A stretch of 64,000 nt of DNA from Gammaproteobacteria bacterium (GCA_014337915.1 QUBU01000007.1:1-64000); one strand, 5' to 3'. Positions 8,531 to 18,208 are shown, numbered from the stretch's first letter. Made by a program: numbers and translations. The notes: generated by a model not told the origin, from the letters alone.

Positions 8531-9640
8531 ATGCAGCGCATCTGGCTCATCCTCGCAGACGCGCCCGGGTTGAGCGGGGCGGACCTGCCACCGCTGCTGG
8601 CTGCCACCGGCGGCAGCGAGGGGCTCGCCCGTGCCAGTGACGCGACGCTGCGTGCCGCTGGTGCCAGCGAGGCGCTGCTGGCCCAGCTGCGCGCACCGGA
8701 CGAGGCACGCATCGCCGCTGCCGGCGCCTGGCTGGCCGGCGCCGCGGACCGTCACCTGCTGGGCTGGGAGGATCCGCGCTATCCCGCGCTGCTGCGCCAG
8801 ATCCCCGATCCACCGGTGGCACTGTTCGTGCGCGGCGATCCGCAGAGCCTCGCCGAGCCCCAGCTCGCCATCGTCGGCAGCCGCAACGCCAGCCCGGGCG
8901 GTGCAGCCACGGCGCGCGACTTCGCGGCCTACCTCGCGGGCTGCGGACTCGGCATCACCAGCGGGCTCGCGCTCGGCATCGACGCAGCCGCGCATGCCGG
9001 TGCCCTCGCGCGTACCGGGGATGGCATCGGACGCACCGTGGCGGTGCTCGGCACCGGGCCCGACCAGGTCTACCCGCGCGGGCATGCGGAGCTTGCGGAT
9101 GCCATCGCCGCGAACGGCGCGCTGTGCAGCGAGTTCCTGCCCGGCATGGGCCCGATGCGTGGCAACTTCCCGCGCCGCAACCGCATCATCAGCGGCCTCG
9201 CACTCGGCACCCTGGTGGTGGAGGCGCGCCTGCAGAGCGGGGCGCTGATCACCGCGCGGCGCGCCGCCGAGCAGGGCCGCGAGGTGTTCGCGATCCCCGG
9301 TTCCATCCACAACCCGCTCGCCAGGGGCTGCCACCGGCTGATCCGCGATGGCGCCAGGCTGGTGGAGTCGGCTGCCGACATCCTCGAGGAACTCGCGCCG
9401 CTGCTGGCCACGCCCGCCGCGGCGGCGACAGCCGTGCCCGCGGTTCCGGCAGCAACCCAGGAGCGTGATGCGGACTACCGGCGACTGCTCGATGCACTTG
9501 GCTGGGACACGCTGGATGCGGACGCGCTGGCGCTGCGTAGCGGATTGACGCCAGCGGAGGTTTCCTCCATGCTCCTGATCCTCGAGCTTGAAGGCTCGGT
9601 GCGGCCGTTGCCTGGCGGCCGCTACCAGCGACAGGGGTAA
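8531..9640 (+). CDS. dprA: DNA-processing protein DprA
   Basis: A 369-residue protein that loads RecA onto incoming single-stranded DNA during natural transformation. The Rossmann-like core carries the family signatures IVGSRNASPGG and GITSGLALGIDAAAHAGAL. Further motifs are AVLGTGPDQVYPRGH, FPRRNRIISGL and EVFAIPGSIHNPLARGCHRLI. A winged-helix-like C-terminal segment (about 315-365) is present. ATG 8531 is preferred; GTG 8510 is an alternative that would add seven residues and sits at the base of the preceding hairpin. The gene belongs to the dprA-smg-topA run. Confidence 0.95.
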   Translation: MQRIWLILADAPGLSGADLPPLLAATGGSEGLARASDATLRAAGASEALLAQLRAPDEARIAAAGAWLAGAADRHLLGWEDPRYPALLRQIPDPPVALFVRGDPQSLAEPQLAIVGSRNASPGGAATARDFAAYLAGCGLGITSGLALGIDAAAHAGALARTGDGIGRTVAVLGTGPDQVYPRGHAELADAIAANGALCSEFLPGMGPMRGNFPRRNRIISGLALGTLVVEARLQSGALITARRAAEQGREVFAIPGSIHNPLARGCHRLIRDGARLVESAADILEELAPLLATPAAAATAVPAVPAATQERDADYRRLLDALGWDTLDADALALRSGLTPAEVSSMLLILELEGSVRPLPGGRYQRQG

Positions 9641-9668
9641 GAGCCGCTCCCAAGGATCACCGACGATA

Positions 9669-10145
9669 ATGAATCACAGCGTACTCGACGTGCTCATGTA
9701 CCTGTTTGAGACGTTTTCCGAACAGGAGCACGAAGAGGCCACCGACCAGGACGTCCTGCGCCAGGAGCTGCTCCGCGCCGGATTCGGCGAGCCCGAGGTG
9801 GACCGCGCTCTGGGCTGGCTCGAAGACCTCAACCGCGACCCTGACCACCCCTTCCCGTCGGCGCCCACCGAGCGTTCCCTGCGCCTGTTCAGCTCCCTGG
9901 AAATGTCGCGCCTCGATACCGCCTGCCGGGGCTACCTGATTTATCTCGGCCACATCGGTATCCTGTCGCCGCTCAATCGGGAGATCGTCATCGACCGGCT
10001 CATGGCCCTCGACGCCGGCGAGATCGATGTCGAGCAGGTGAAATGGGTTACGCTGATGGTGCTGTTCAGCCAGGCCGGCCAGGAAGGCGCCTTCGCCCGC
10101 ATGGAAGACCTGGTCTTCGAGGAGAACACCGGCCTGGTCAACTGA
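9669..10145 (+). CDS. smg: Smg family protein (DUF494)
   Basis: A 158-residue acidic protein of the Smg/DUF494 family, which is almost always found between dprA and topA. It starts MNHSVLDVLMYLFETF and is predicted helical. No enzymatic motif is visible and the molecular function of the family is not established. It lies 28 nt after dprA and 72 nt before topA in the same direction. Length and gene order are typical. Confidence 0.93.
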   Translation: MNHSVLDVLMYLFETFSEQEHEEATDQDVLRQELLRAGFGEPEVDRALGWLEDLNRDPDHPFPSAPTERSLRLFSSLEMSRLDTACRGYLIYLGHIGILSPLNREIVIDRLMALDAGEIDVEQVKWVTLMVLFSQAGQEGAFARMEDLVFEENTGLVN

Positions 10146-10173
10146 GGGCAGAGCGCAGGCAGAATTTCCCCCG

Positions 10174-10192
10174 ACCGCGGCCCTGCCGCGGT
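10174..10192 (+). terminator. Small GC hairpin between smg and topA
   Basis: A 7-bp stem, ACCGCGG/CCGCGGT with a 5-nt loop, is followed by TTGTCGT. It is weak as an intrinsic terminator but is the only structured element in the 72-nt gap before topA. Confidence 0.3.
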
Positions 10193-10217
10193 TTGTCGTC
10201 TATGGATACCGCAAGCA

Positions 10218-12731
10218 ATGGCTAGCAAGGTCGTCGTCGTCGAGTCACCGGCCAAGGCCAAGACCATCGGCAAGTACCTCGGCAAGGATTACGAGATCCT
10301 CGCCTCCTACGGCCATGTCCGCGACCTGGTGCCCAAGGAAGGCGCCGTGGACACCGGCAACGGCTACCGCATGCGCTACGAGGTCATCGAGCGCAACACC
10401 AGGCACGTCGACGCCATCGCCCGCGCCGTGAAGAAGGCCGACGCGGTCTACCTCGCCACCGATCCGGACCGCGAGGGCGAGGCCATTTCCTGGCACCTGG
10501 CGGAGATCCTCCGTGAGCGCGGCGTCCTCGACGGCCGCGAGCTGCACCGCGTGGTGTTCTATGAGATCACTGAGCGCGAGGTGCGCGAGGCCATGCAGGG
10601 TCCGCGCCAGCTCTCCGCCGACCTGGTGAACGCGCAGCAGGCGCGGCGCGCGCTCGACTACCTGGTGGGCTTCAACCTCTCGCCGCTGCTGTGGAAGAAG
10701 GTGCAGCCGAAGCTTTCCGCGGGCCGCGTGCAGAGTCCGGCGCTGCGCCTGATCTGCGAACGCGAGGACGAGATCGAGGCCTTCCGGCCCCGCGAGTACT
10801 GGTCCATCGAGGCGGACCTGCGCGCGGCCTCCGCGCCCTTCGCCGCGCGGCTCGCCGAGTTCCGCGGCGAGAAGGTCGAGCAGTTCAGCTTCGGCAACGA
10901 GACGGCCGCCAGCGCCGCCCGCCAGGCGCTGCTCGATGCCGCGGGCGGCAGGGCGCGGGTCTCCGCCATAGAGAAGAAGCAGCGCCGGCGCAACCCGGCA
11001 CCGCCCTTCACCACCTCGACGCTGCAGCAGGAAGCCTCGCGCAAGCTGGGCTACAACGCGCGGCGCACCATGATGATCGCCCAGCGCCTCTACGAGGGCG
11101 TCGAGACCGGCGAGGGCACGGTCGGCCTCATCACCTACATGCGTACCGACTCGGTCAACCTCGCCAGCGTGGCCATCGACGAGATCCGCGGCTTCATCGC
11201 CAGCCGCTACGGCAGCGACAACCTGCCGGCGCAGCCCCGCAGCTACAAGACCTCGGCGAAGAATGCCCAGGAAGCCCATGAGGGCGTGCGGCCCACCAGC
11301 GTGGCCCGCACGCCGGAGAGCCTGCGCCAGTTCCTCAGTGAGGAGCAGTTCCGGCTCTATGACCTGATCTGGAAGCGCACCGTCGCCTGCCAGATGGTGC
11401 CGGCGGTCTACGATATGGTGACCGTGGACCTCACCCCCACCCGTGATCCAGCCGTCGCCCGCCTGCGCGCCAGCGGCTCGACGCTGGTCGTGCCCGGCTT
11501 CATCGCCGTCTACCAGGAAGGCCGCGACGATGCCGCCGAAGAGGAGGGCGACCGCATCCTGCCGCCACTGCGCGAAGGTGATGACATCGACCTCGTCGAA
11601 GTGCGGGCCGACCAGCATTTCACCGAGCCGCCACCGCGCTACAACGACGCCACGCTGGTGAAGGCGCTGGAGGAGTTCGGCATCGGCCGGCCCTCGACCT
11701 ACGCCTCGATCATCTCGACGCTGCAGGATCGCGGCTACATCGAGGTGGATGGCAAGCGCTTCATCCCCAAGGACATCGGCCGCATCGTCAACCGCTTCCT
11801 CACCGACCACTTCACGCGCTACGTCGACTACGGCTTCACGGCCCACATGGAAGACGAACTCGACGAGGTCTCACGCGGCGAGCGTGACTGGGTGCAGGTG
11901 CTCGACGAGTTCTGGCAGCCGTTCGCGGCGCTGGTGAAGGACAAGGAGGCGAGCGTCACCCGCGAGATGGTGGCGCAGGCGCGTGACCTCGGCATCGACC
12001 CGGCATCGGGCAAGCCGGTATCGGTGCGCATGGGCCGCTTCGGACCCTTCGCCCAGATCGGCACCAAGGACGACGCGGAGAAGCCGCGCTTCGCCGGGCT
12101 GCGGCCCGGGCAGAAGATGGCATCGATCACGCTGGACGAGGCGTTGGCGCTGTTCCAGCTGCCGCGCAAGCTCGGCACCACCGCCGACGGCGAGCCAGTG
12201 CAGGCCAGCGTCGGCCGCTTCGGGCCCTACGTGCAGTACGGCAAGAAGTACGTCTCGCTGAAGCCGCCCGATGATCCCTACACGGTGACCCTGGAGCGTG
12301 CGCTGCAGGTCATCGAGGAGAAGAAGGTCGCCGATGCCAACCGGCTGATCCTCGACTTCCCCGAGGCCGGCATCCAGGTGCTCAACGGCCGCTACGGGCC
12401 CTACATCACCGACCGGGAACGCAATGCGCGCATCCCCAAGGGCGAGGACCCGAAGAGCCTGACGCTGGACCAGTGCCGTGAGCTGCTCGCCGCCGCTCCG
12501 CCGCGCGGCAAGCGCGGCTTCCGCGGCCGCAAGGCAGCCCCGGCCAAGGCCCCGGCCGAGGCGCCGCAGCCGAAGAAGGCAGCGAAACCCGCGAAGCGGA
12601 AAGCCAGCAAGACCAGCAAGACCAACAAGGCGGGCAAGGCCGCGGACGCCGCCGCCGCCGCTCCCCGCAAGCCTCGCGCGAGGCGCGCGAAGGGCAGCCC
12701 GGACCAGGCACCGGGCGATTCCTCGGGCTAG
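10218..12731 (+). CDS. topA: DNA topoisomerase I with basic C-terminal tail
   Basis: An 837-residue type IA topoisomerase that relaxes negative supercoils. The N-terminal TOPRIM domain reads VVVESPAKAKTIGKYLG and ATDPDREGEAISWHL. The active-site tyrosine is in GLITYMRTDSVNL, and GIGRPSTYASIISTL is also present. Beyond residue about 590 it has repeat-type C-terminal modules (RMGRFGPFAQIG, SVGRFGPYVQYG, LNGRYGPYITD) and no four-cysteine zinc ribbons, unlike E. coli TopA. It ends in a tail of about 70 residues rich in lysine, alanine and proline, which suits non-specific DNA binding. The tsaC start follows 14 nt later. Confidence 0.97.
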   Translation: MASKVVVVESPAKAKTIGKYLGKDYEILASYGHVRDLVPKEGAVDTGNGYRMRYEVIERNTRHVDAIARAVKKADAVYLATDPDREGEAISWHLAEILRERGVLDGRELHRVVFYEITEREVREAMQGPRQLSADLVNAQQARRALDYLVGFNLSPLLWKKVQPKLSAGRVQSPALRLICEREDEIEAFRPREYWSIEADLRAASAPFAARLAEFRGEKVEQFSFGNETAASAARQALLDAAGGRARVSAIEKKQRRRNPAPPFTTSTLQQEASRKLGYNARRTMMIAQRLYEGVETGEGTVGLITYMRTDSVNLASVAIDEIRGFIASRYGSDNLPAQPRSYKTSAKNAQEAHEGVRPTSVARTPESLRQFLSEEQFRLYDLIWKRTVACQMVPAVYDMVTVDLTPTRDPAVARLRASGSTLVVPGFIAVYQEGRDDAAEEEGDRILPPLREGDDIDLVEVRADQHFTEPPPRYNDATLVKALEEFGIGRPSTYASIISTLQDRGYIEVDGKRFIPKDIGRIVNRFLTDHFTRYVDYGFTAHMEDELDEVSRGERDWVQVLDEFWQPFAALVKDKEASVTREMVAQARDLGIDPASGKPVSVRMGRFGPFAQIGTKDDAEKPRFAGLRPGQKMASITLDEALALFQLPRKLGTTADGEPVQASVGRFGPYVQYGKKYVSLKPPDDPYTVTLERALQVIEEKKVADANRLILDFPEAGIQVLNGRYGPYITDRERNARIPKGEDPKSLTLDQCRELLAAAPPRGKRGFRGRKAAPAKAPAEAPQPKKAAKPAKRKASKTSKTNKAGKAADAAAAAPRKPRARRAKGSPDQAPGDSSG

Positions 12732-12745
12732 CAGCCGGGCCGGCG

Positions 12746-13303
12746 GTGACTGCGAGCTTGCCGCTGCAGCAGGCCGCCCGCCTGGTCCGGGCCGGGGGCG
12801 TCATCGCCTATCCCACCGAAGCGGTCTATGGCCTGGGCTGCGACCCGGGGGCCGTCGAGGCCGTCCTGCGCATCCTCGCCATCAAGGGGCGGCCGGCCGC
12901 GGCCGGGTTCATCGTCATCGCGGCTGGCTGGGAACAGCTCGAGGGCTGGATCGCGCCCACGCCGGCCGAACGCCGCCGCCTCGGGCAGTCCGTCGCCCGG
13001 CCGGTCAGCTGGGTGGTCAGTGCGGGTCCCCTGGCCTATCCGCTGCTGACCGGTGACCGGCCCAGCCTGGCCGTGCGGGTCACCCGGCACCCGGTGGCCG
13101 CGATGCTCTGCGAACTGGTGGGCGGGCCGCTGCTCTCCACTAGTGCCAACCGCCACGGCCGGCCGCCGGCCCGCAGCGCCCTGGCCGCAAGGCGCCAGCT
13201 GGGCGCCGCTGTCGACCAGGTGGTCGGCGGCGAGGTCGGCGGCTCCCGCCGGCCCAGCGAGATCCGGGATGCCGCCACCGGCGCAGTGCTGCGCCCCGGC
13301 TGA
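12746..13303 (+). CDS. tsaC: Threonylcarbamoyl-AMP synthase TsaC
   Basis: A 185-residue YrdC/Sua5-family enzyme that makes threonylcarbamoyl-AMP from threonine, bicarbonate and ATP for the t6A37 tRNA modification. The YrdC fold motifs are VIAYPTEAVYGLGCDP, the IKGRP region and LLSTSANRHGRPPA. It starts with GTG, 14 nt after topA, without the extra C-terminal domain of Sua5. The topA-tsaC-aroE order is common in gammaproteobacteria; here aroE is pushed 4 kb away by a peptidase gene and tagA. Confidence 0.95.
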   Translation: MTASLPLQQAARLVRAGGVIAYPTEAVYGLGCDPGAVEAVLRILAIKGRPAAAGFIVIAAGWEQLEGWIAPTPAERRRLGQSVARPVSWVVSAGPLAYPLLTGDRPSLAVRVTRHPVAAMLCELVGGPLLSTSANRHGRPPARSALAARRQLGAAVDQVVGGEVGGSRRPSEIRDAATGAVLRPG

Positions 13304-13351
13304 GCCACAAGCATCCCGCCGGTGGGCGCGGACCGCCGGGGGAGACCGGGG

Positions 13352-13381
13352 CTGACGCCGGTCGCCCGGATTCTGTAATAT
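13352..13381 (+). promoter_or_regulatory. Candidate sigma-70 promoter for the S8 peptidase gene
   Basis: CTGACG (13352-13357) and TAATAT (13376-13381) are separated by 18 nt in the 175-bp gap after tsaC. The boxes resemble TTGACA and TATAAT with several mismatches. It would give a leader of about 90 nt for the peptidase gene. Confidence 0.4.
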
Positions 13382-13478
13382 CGGCCTTGGCCCGCTCGAA
13401 AAATCGCGGCCAAGCCGTTGCGAAGAATAAGGAAACCATCGGCAGGCCCGGCTCCCGGCCGGTACCGCCGCCCACCCC

Positions 13479-16400
13479 ATGCGACGCGACCCACGCCCCC
13501 CTTCGCTGTTGGCGACCCTGCTCCTCGCGGGTCTACTCGCCAACGGGCTGGCAATCGGGCTGGCCAGGGCTGATGACGCAGCCGCCGCGCCAGCGGATTC
13601 CCGGGAGGCTACGCGGGTCTACATTGTGCAACTGCGCCAGGCCCCTGCCCTCGAAGCCGCCAACGACAGCCGCCGGGTCGGCGAGGAACGCTTCGACGCG
13701 CGCTCACCCCTGGTCTCGAGCTATGGCGCCGCCCTCGTGGACAGCCATGACCGGCTGCTGGCCGCGATCGGCGCACCCGATGCCAAGCTCTACAGCTACA
13801 AGCTCGCCTTCAACGGTTTCGCCGCGCGCCTGACCGCCGCGCAGGCAGCGCAGCTGCGCGCCGATCCCGCCGTGCAGCGGGTGACCCCGGACCGGGTCAA
13901 GCTGCTGCGATCCAACGCCAGCGCCCAGTTCCTCGGGCTGCTCGACCCGGGCAACGGCCTGCGCAATGCCCGCGGCCTCACCGGGGAAGGCGTGGTCATC
14001 GGCATCATCGACAGTGGCATCGATCCCAGCCATCCAGCCTTCGCCCACCTCGAGGCAAAGCCGAAGCCGCGCCTGTGCCGCGGCAGCTGGGCCAGGGAGT
14101 CTCTGCTCGGTGCCTGGCTCTGCCACCGCTTCAGGAAGCCGCGTTACCGCCCGCTCTACGCCCCGCTCCCCGGCTGGCACGGCCGCTGCCAGGCCGGGCC
14201 CGGATTCCCGGCCACGGCCTGCAACGACAAGCTCATCGGTGCGCGCTTCTATGCCAGCGGCTTTCGCGACAGCTTCGCCATGGATCCGGCGGAGTTCCTG
14301 TCGCCGCTCGATGCCGACGGCCATGGCACCCACATCGCCTCGGTCGCCGCCGGCGGCCGGGTCACGGCCGAGATCGGCGGCACGAGACTGGCGCCCATCA
14401 GCGGCATCGCGCCGCGGGCGCGCATTGCGGTGTACAAGGCCTGCTGGCTGGAACCCGGCGCCACGCGCGCCAGCTGCGCCATGTCGGACCTGCAGCGTGC
14501 CATCGACGATGCGGTTGCCGATGGCGTCGACATCATCAACTACTCGGTCGGCACCGCCAATGGCGGGCCGGGTGATCCCGACGCCCTGGCCCTGCTCACA
14601 GCCAGCGATGCCGGGGTACTGACCGTTGCCGCCGCCGGCAATGGCGGTCCGGCAGACGCCAGCATCGATTCCCCGGGCACTTCCCCCTGGGTGCTGGCCG
14701 TGGCCGCCTCCACTCGCAGTGGCATCCGCTACGACGAGGTGCTGCGCGTCACCCCGGCAGCCAGCGGCACTGGTGACATCACCATGAAGGAAGCAGCCTT
14801 CACGCCGGAGTTGCGCAGCACCGGGGCCAGGAGCGGCTCGCTGGTGCTGGTCACCGACGGGCAGGGCGGCGCCAATGGCTGTACCTTTCCGGCCAACGCC
14901 GCCGACCTGAAGGGGCATGTCGCCCTGGTGCGCCGTGGCGCCTGCGATTTCCTCACCAAGGTGGCCAACGCCGGGGATGCCGGCGCCATTGCCGTGGTGG
15001 TCTTCGGCAACGAGGAAAATGACGGCCTGCCGATCACCATGACCGGCGAGCGTGGCGTGGTCGGCGTCCCCGCGGTGATGATCAGCCAGGCCGATGGCGA
15101 GGCACTGGCTGCAAGGCTGCGCGCCGGCGAAGCCCTGCAGCTGACGCTGCAGAAGGGCGTGATCGCCAACCGCGACGCCAAGGGCAATGTCATGTACGAC
15201 CGCTCGGCACGCGGGCCGAACCCGAATGAGTTCGACATCCTCAAGCCGGACCTGGCCGCACCGGGCGTGGACCTCCTCGGTGCGCAGACCCCGGAGGTCG
15301 CCAACGGCCTGCGCGGCGAACGCTACCAGTACCTTTCCGGCACTTCGATGGCGGCTCCCGAGGTGGCCGGAGTCGCCGCGCTGCTGCGGCAGGCGCATCC
15401 GCGGTGGAGTCCGGCGGCGCTGCGTTCCGCGTTGATGACCACGGCGAGACAGGACCTCGTCCGGGCCGATGACAGCAGCGCGGATCCCTTCGACTTCGGC
15501 GCCGGCCATATCGTGCCGGACCTGGCGGCCGATCCCGGCCTGGTCTATGAGACCAGCCGCGACGACTACGATGCCTTCGGCTGCGGCATCGGCCTGGCCA
15601 CCATCGACGCGGATCGCTGCGCGGCGCTCGCCGATGCGGGCTACTCGCTGGCGGCCACCGACCTCAACCTGCCCTCGATCGCCAGCCATGGCCTGGTGCA
15701 TTCGCGCAGTATCCGCCGCCGCGTGACCAACGTCGGCCCGGCAGCGGTCTACCAGGCGACGGTGGAAGCACCCCCGGGTACCACGGTGGTGGTGGCCCCG
15801 GCGAGCCTGGCACTGGCCAGCGGCGAGAGCGCCGAGTACACCCTGACCATCACCAGCACCGGCGCTGCGCGGCGCGCCGACTACTTCAGCGCCGAAGCCG
15901 CTCTGCCCGACTTCCGCTTTGGCGCCATCACCTGGCGCGATGCGCGCCACGTGGTACGCAGCCCGCTGGCGGTGGCACCGGCCGCGATCGGCGTCGAGGA
16001 TCCGGTCGCCGGCCACGAGGCCACGGGCAACACCACGGTCCACGTCGACTTCGGCTACGACGGCCCCTACCAGGCGCTGACCTCGGGACTGGCGGCGCCG
16101 GCCATCTACAGCGGCAACATCATCGACGACCCGCTCGACTACTACGGCTTCCTGGCCGACGACAGTGCCCTGCCGGACTTCATCCGCCGCCAGCGTTTCG
16201 ACGTGCCGCCCGGTACCCGCTACCTGCGGGTGGCCCTGGCCGGCACCGCCGCAGGCGACGGCGACAACCTCGATCTCTACCTGGACTGCCCGGAAGGCGC
16301 CTGTGAGCAGGGCCGCCATGAAAGCACCAGCGACGGCGCCACCGAAGTCATCGACATCCTGGATCCGGTACCCGGGGAGTACATCATCGACGTCCACGGC

Positions 16401-16640
16401 CTGCAGGTCGCAGCGCTGGAGACGAGCTACGAGCTCGGCGTATGGATGGTGAACGACGCGCCCGGGCCCGGTGGCTTCTCGGTGGCTTCGGCCCCGGCGG
16501 CCGCAACGACCGGGGCGAGCGGCGAGGTGACGCTCACCTGGAGCGGGCTTGCGCCCGGCGAGCTCTACCTGGGCCTGGTGACCCACGGCGATGGCGAGCA
16601 CGAGCTCGCGCAGACGCTGGTGGAGATCGCCACGCCCTGA
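13479..16640 (+). CDS. Large secreted subtilisin-like (S8) peptidase with PA domain
   Basis: A 1053-residue exported serine protease. A signal peptide (about 1-31) is followed by an inhibitor-I9-type propeptide (about 45-145) and the S8 catalytic domain. The triad is D178 (GIIDSGID), H282 (DGHGTHIAS) and S623 (SGTSMAAPEVAG). A PA domain is inserted at about 465-555 (HVALVRRGACDFLTK). A fibronectin-III-like domain (about 735-850) and a C-terminal pre-peptidase-like beta domain (about 860-1050) with aspartate-rich LDLYLDCP follow. This resembles cucumisin-type subtilases. It is an exported degradative enzyme inserted between tsaC and aroE. No obvious Shine-Dalgarno precedes the ATG. Confidence 0.93.
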   Translation: MRRDPRPPSLLATLLLAGLLANGLAIGLARADDAAAAPADSREATRVYIVQLRQAPALEAANDSRRVGEERFDARSPLVSSYGAALVDSHDRLLAAIGAPDAKLYSYKLAFNGFAARLTAAQAAQLRADPAVQRVTPDRVKLLRSNASAQFLGLLDPGNGLRNARGLTGEGVVIGIIDSGIDPSHPAFAHLEAKPKPRLCRGSWARESLLGAWLCHRFRKPRYRPLYAPLPGWHGRCQAGPGFPATACNDKLIGARFYASGFRDSFAMDPAEFLSPLDADGHGTHIASVAAGGRVTAEIGGTRLAPISGIAPRARIAVYKACWLEPGATRASCAMSDLQRAIDDAVADGVDIINYSVGTANGGPGDPDALALLTASDAGVLTVAAAGNGGPADASIDSPGTSPWVLAVAASTRSGIRYDEVLRVTPAASGTGDITMKEAAFTPELRSTGARSGSLVLVTDGQGGANGCTFPANAADLKGHVALVRRGACDFLTKVANAGDAGAIAVVVFGNEENDGLPITMTGERGVVGVPAVMISQADGEALAARLRAGEALQLTLQKGVIANRDAKGNVMYDRSARGPNPNEFDILKPDLAAPGVDLLGAQTPEVANGLRGERYQYLSGTSMAAPEVAGVAALLRQAHPRWSPAALRSALMTTARQDLVRADDSSADPFDFGAGHIVPDLAADPGLVYETSRDDYDAFGCGIGLATIDADRCAALADAGYSLAATDLNLPSIASHGLVHSRSIRRRVTNVGPAAVYQATVEAPPGTTVVVAPASLALASGESAEYTLTITSTGAARRADYFSAEAALPDFRFGAITWRDARHVVRSPLAVAPAAIGVEDPVAGHEATGNTTVHVDFGYDGPYQALTSGLAAPAIYSGNIIDDPLDYYGFLADDSALPDFIRRQRFDVPPGTRYLRVALAGTAAGDGDNLDLYLDCPEGACEQGRHESTSDGATEVIDILDPVPGEYIIDVHGLQVAALETSYELGVWMVNDAPGPGGFSVASAPAAATTGASGEVTLTWSGLAPGELYLGLVTHGDGEHELAQTLVEIATP

Positions 16641-16670
16641 CCGCGGGCCAGGCCCATGACCGGCACGGGT

Positions 16671-17267
16671 TCAGCGGGCTCTGGTAGCAGGCGCCCGCAG
16701 CGGCCGGTGGCGGAAGCAGCCGACGAGATGGTCGTTGACCAGCCCGGTGGCCTGCAGGTGGGCGTACATGATGGTGCTGCCGACGAAGCGGAAGCCGCGG
16801 GCCTTGAGGTCACGGCTCAGCGCATCGGAGACGGCGCTGGTGGCGGGCACCTCGCGCGGGTGGCGCCAGCGGTTCTGCACCGGTCGGCCGTCGACGAAAC
16901 GCCAGATGTAGTCGCTGAAGCTGCCGAACTCCTCCTGCACGGCGAGGAAGGCACGGGCGTTGCCGACCGCGGCCGCGATCTTCAGGCGGTTGCGGATGAT
17001 GCCGGGATCGAGCAGCAGCCTGGCCTGGCGGGCCGCGGTGAAGCGCGCGACCCGGGCGGGATCGAAACCGGCGAAGGCGCGACGGTAGCCCTCGCGCCGG
17101 TGCAGGATGGTGGCCCAGCTGAGGCCCGCCTGCGCGCCTTCGAGCACCAGGAACTCGAACTGGCGGCGGTCATCGCGCACCGGCACACCCCACTCGCTGT
17201 CGTGGTACTCGAGGTAGGCCGGGCTGACGCCTTCGGACCAGGGACAGCGCTGGAGACTCTTCGCCAT
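16671..17267 (-). CDS. tagA: DNA-3-methyladenine glycosylase I
   Basis: A 198-residue base-excision repair enzyme that removes 3-methyladenine from alkylated DNA. Family motifs are RCPWSEG near the N-terminus (zinc cysteine), YHDSEWGVPVRDD, FEFLVLEGAQAGLSWATIL and the C-terminal KARGFRFVGSTIMYAHLQATGLVNDH. The ATG at 17267 was chosen because the conserved N-terminus starts there; the open frame extends upstream into unrelated residues. It is convergent with the S8 peptidase gene and divergent from aroE. Confidence 0.95.
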   Translation of the reverse strand: MAKSLQRCPWSEGVSPAYLEYHDSEWGVPVRDDRRQFEFLVLEGAQAGLSWATILHRREGYRRAFAGFDPARVARFTAARQARLLLDPGIIRNRLKIAAAVGNARAFLAVQEEFGSFSDYIWRFVDGRPVQNRWRHPREVPATSAVSDALSRDLKARGFRFVGSTIMYAHLQATGLVNDHLVGCFRHRPLRAPATRAR

Positions 17268-17354
17268 GGCTGCCAGTCTAGACCGTGCGGCGGTTGGACA
17301 CCCCGGTTCCGGTAAGGTACAAGACCGGGCGGAGCACAGGCACAAGGCCATTTC

Positions 17355-18170
17355 ATGACGGACCGCTACGGAGTCATCGGCCACCCCATCGGCCACAGCA
17401 AGTCGCCGGTGATCCATCGCCTGTTTGCCGCACAGACCGGGGAGGACCTGTCCTACGAGGCCTTCGACATCCGGCCCGAGGACCTGGCCACCCGGCTGCC
17501 GGCCCTGGCGCAGGAAGGGCTGCGTGGTTTCAACGTCACCGTGCCGCACAAGGAGGCGGTGGCCCGGCTGGCGGACCAGCTCACCGACCGTGCCCATCTC
17601 GCCGGCGCGGTCAATACGGTGATCATCGCCGCCGACGGCCGCTTCGATGGCGACAACACCGATGGCGTCGGCCTGCTGACCGACCTCAAGGACAACCTCG
17701 GCCTGCAGCTCAAGGGAGCCCGCCTGCTGGTGCTCGGCGCCGGCGGCGCGACCCGCGGCATCGTCCCTGCTCTGCTCGGCAGCGGGCCGGCGGAATTTTG
17801 CATCGCCAACCGCAGCATCGAGCGCGCGCGGGAAGTCGCCGGGCATTTCGAGCGCCTCGGCGCCATCCGCGCCTGCCGCTTCGATGAACTGCCCGCTGCG
17901 CCCTGGGATCTGGTAATCAATGCCACGGCGGCCGGCCTGCAGGGCGGCGTGCCGCCCGTGCCCGAGGCGGTGATCGGCCCGGATACCGCCTGCTACGACC
18001 TTTCCTATGCGATGACCGACACGCCCTTTGTCGGCTGGGCCCGCCGCCTCGGCGCGAAGCGCGCCTGGCAGGGCTGGGGCATGCTGGTGGAGCAGGCGGC
18101 GGAAGCGTTTTTCATCTGGCGCGGCGTGCGCCCCGACACCAGGCCGGTGCGGGAGAAGCTGCCGGCGTAG
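17355..18170 (+). CDS. aroE: Shikimate dehydrogenase
   Basis: A 271-residue NADPH-dependent enzyme that reduces 3-dehydroshikimate to shikimate in aromatic amino acid synthesis. The substrate-binding half has GHPIGHSKSPVIH and the catalytic lysine in FNVTVPHKEA. The cofactor half has GAGGATRGI and the NRS motif of the NADP pocket (IANRSIERA). The C-terminal QGWGMLVEQAAEAFFIWRG is conserved. Start and length are standard for AroE. Confidence 0.97.
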   Translation: MTDRYGVIGHPIGHSKSPVIHRLFAAQTGEDLSYEAFDIRPEDLATRLPALAQEGLRGFNVTVPHKEAVARLADQLTDRAHLAGAVNTVIIAADGRFDGDNTDGVGLLTDLKDNLGLQLKGARLLVLGAGGATRGIVPALLGSGPAEFCIANRSIERAREVAGHFERLGAIRACRFDELPAAPWDLVINATAAGLQGGVPPVPEAVIGPDTACYDLSYAMTDTPFVGWARRLGAKRAWQGWGMLVEQAAEAFFIWRGVRPDTRPVREKLPA

Positions 18171-18208
18171 GATGCTGGCGCCGCGACCTGCGGTAGCCGC
18201 GAGCCCGC

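Noticed and set aside
13704..16601. Long antisense open frame (about 965 codons) opposite the S8 peptidase gene
   Set aside because: It has low-complexity R/G/A/H-rich composition with no domain, and the plus strand carries a complete protease. GC-rich codon usage creates such antisense frames.
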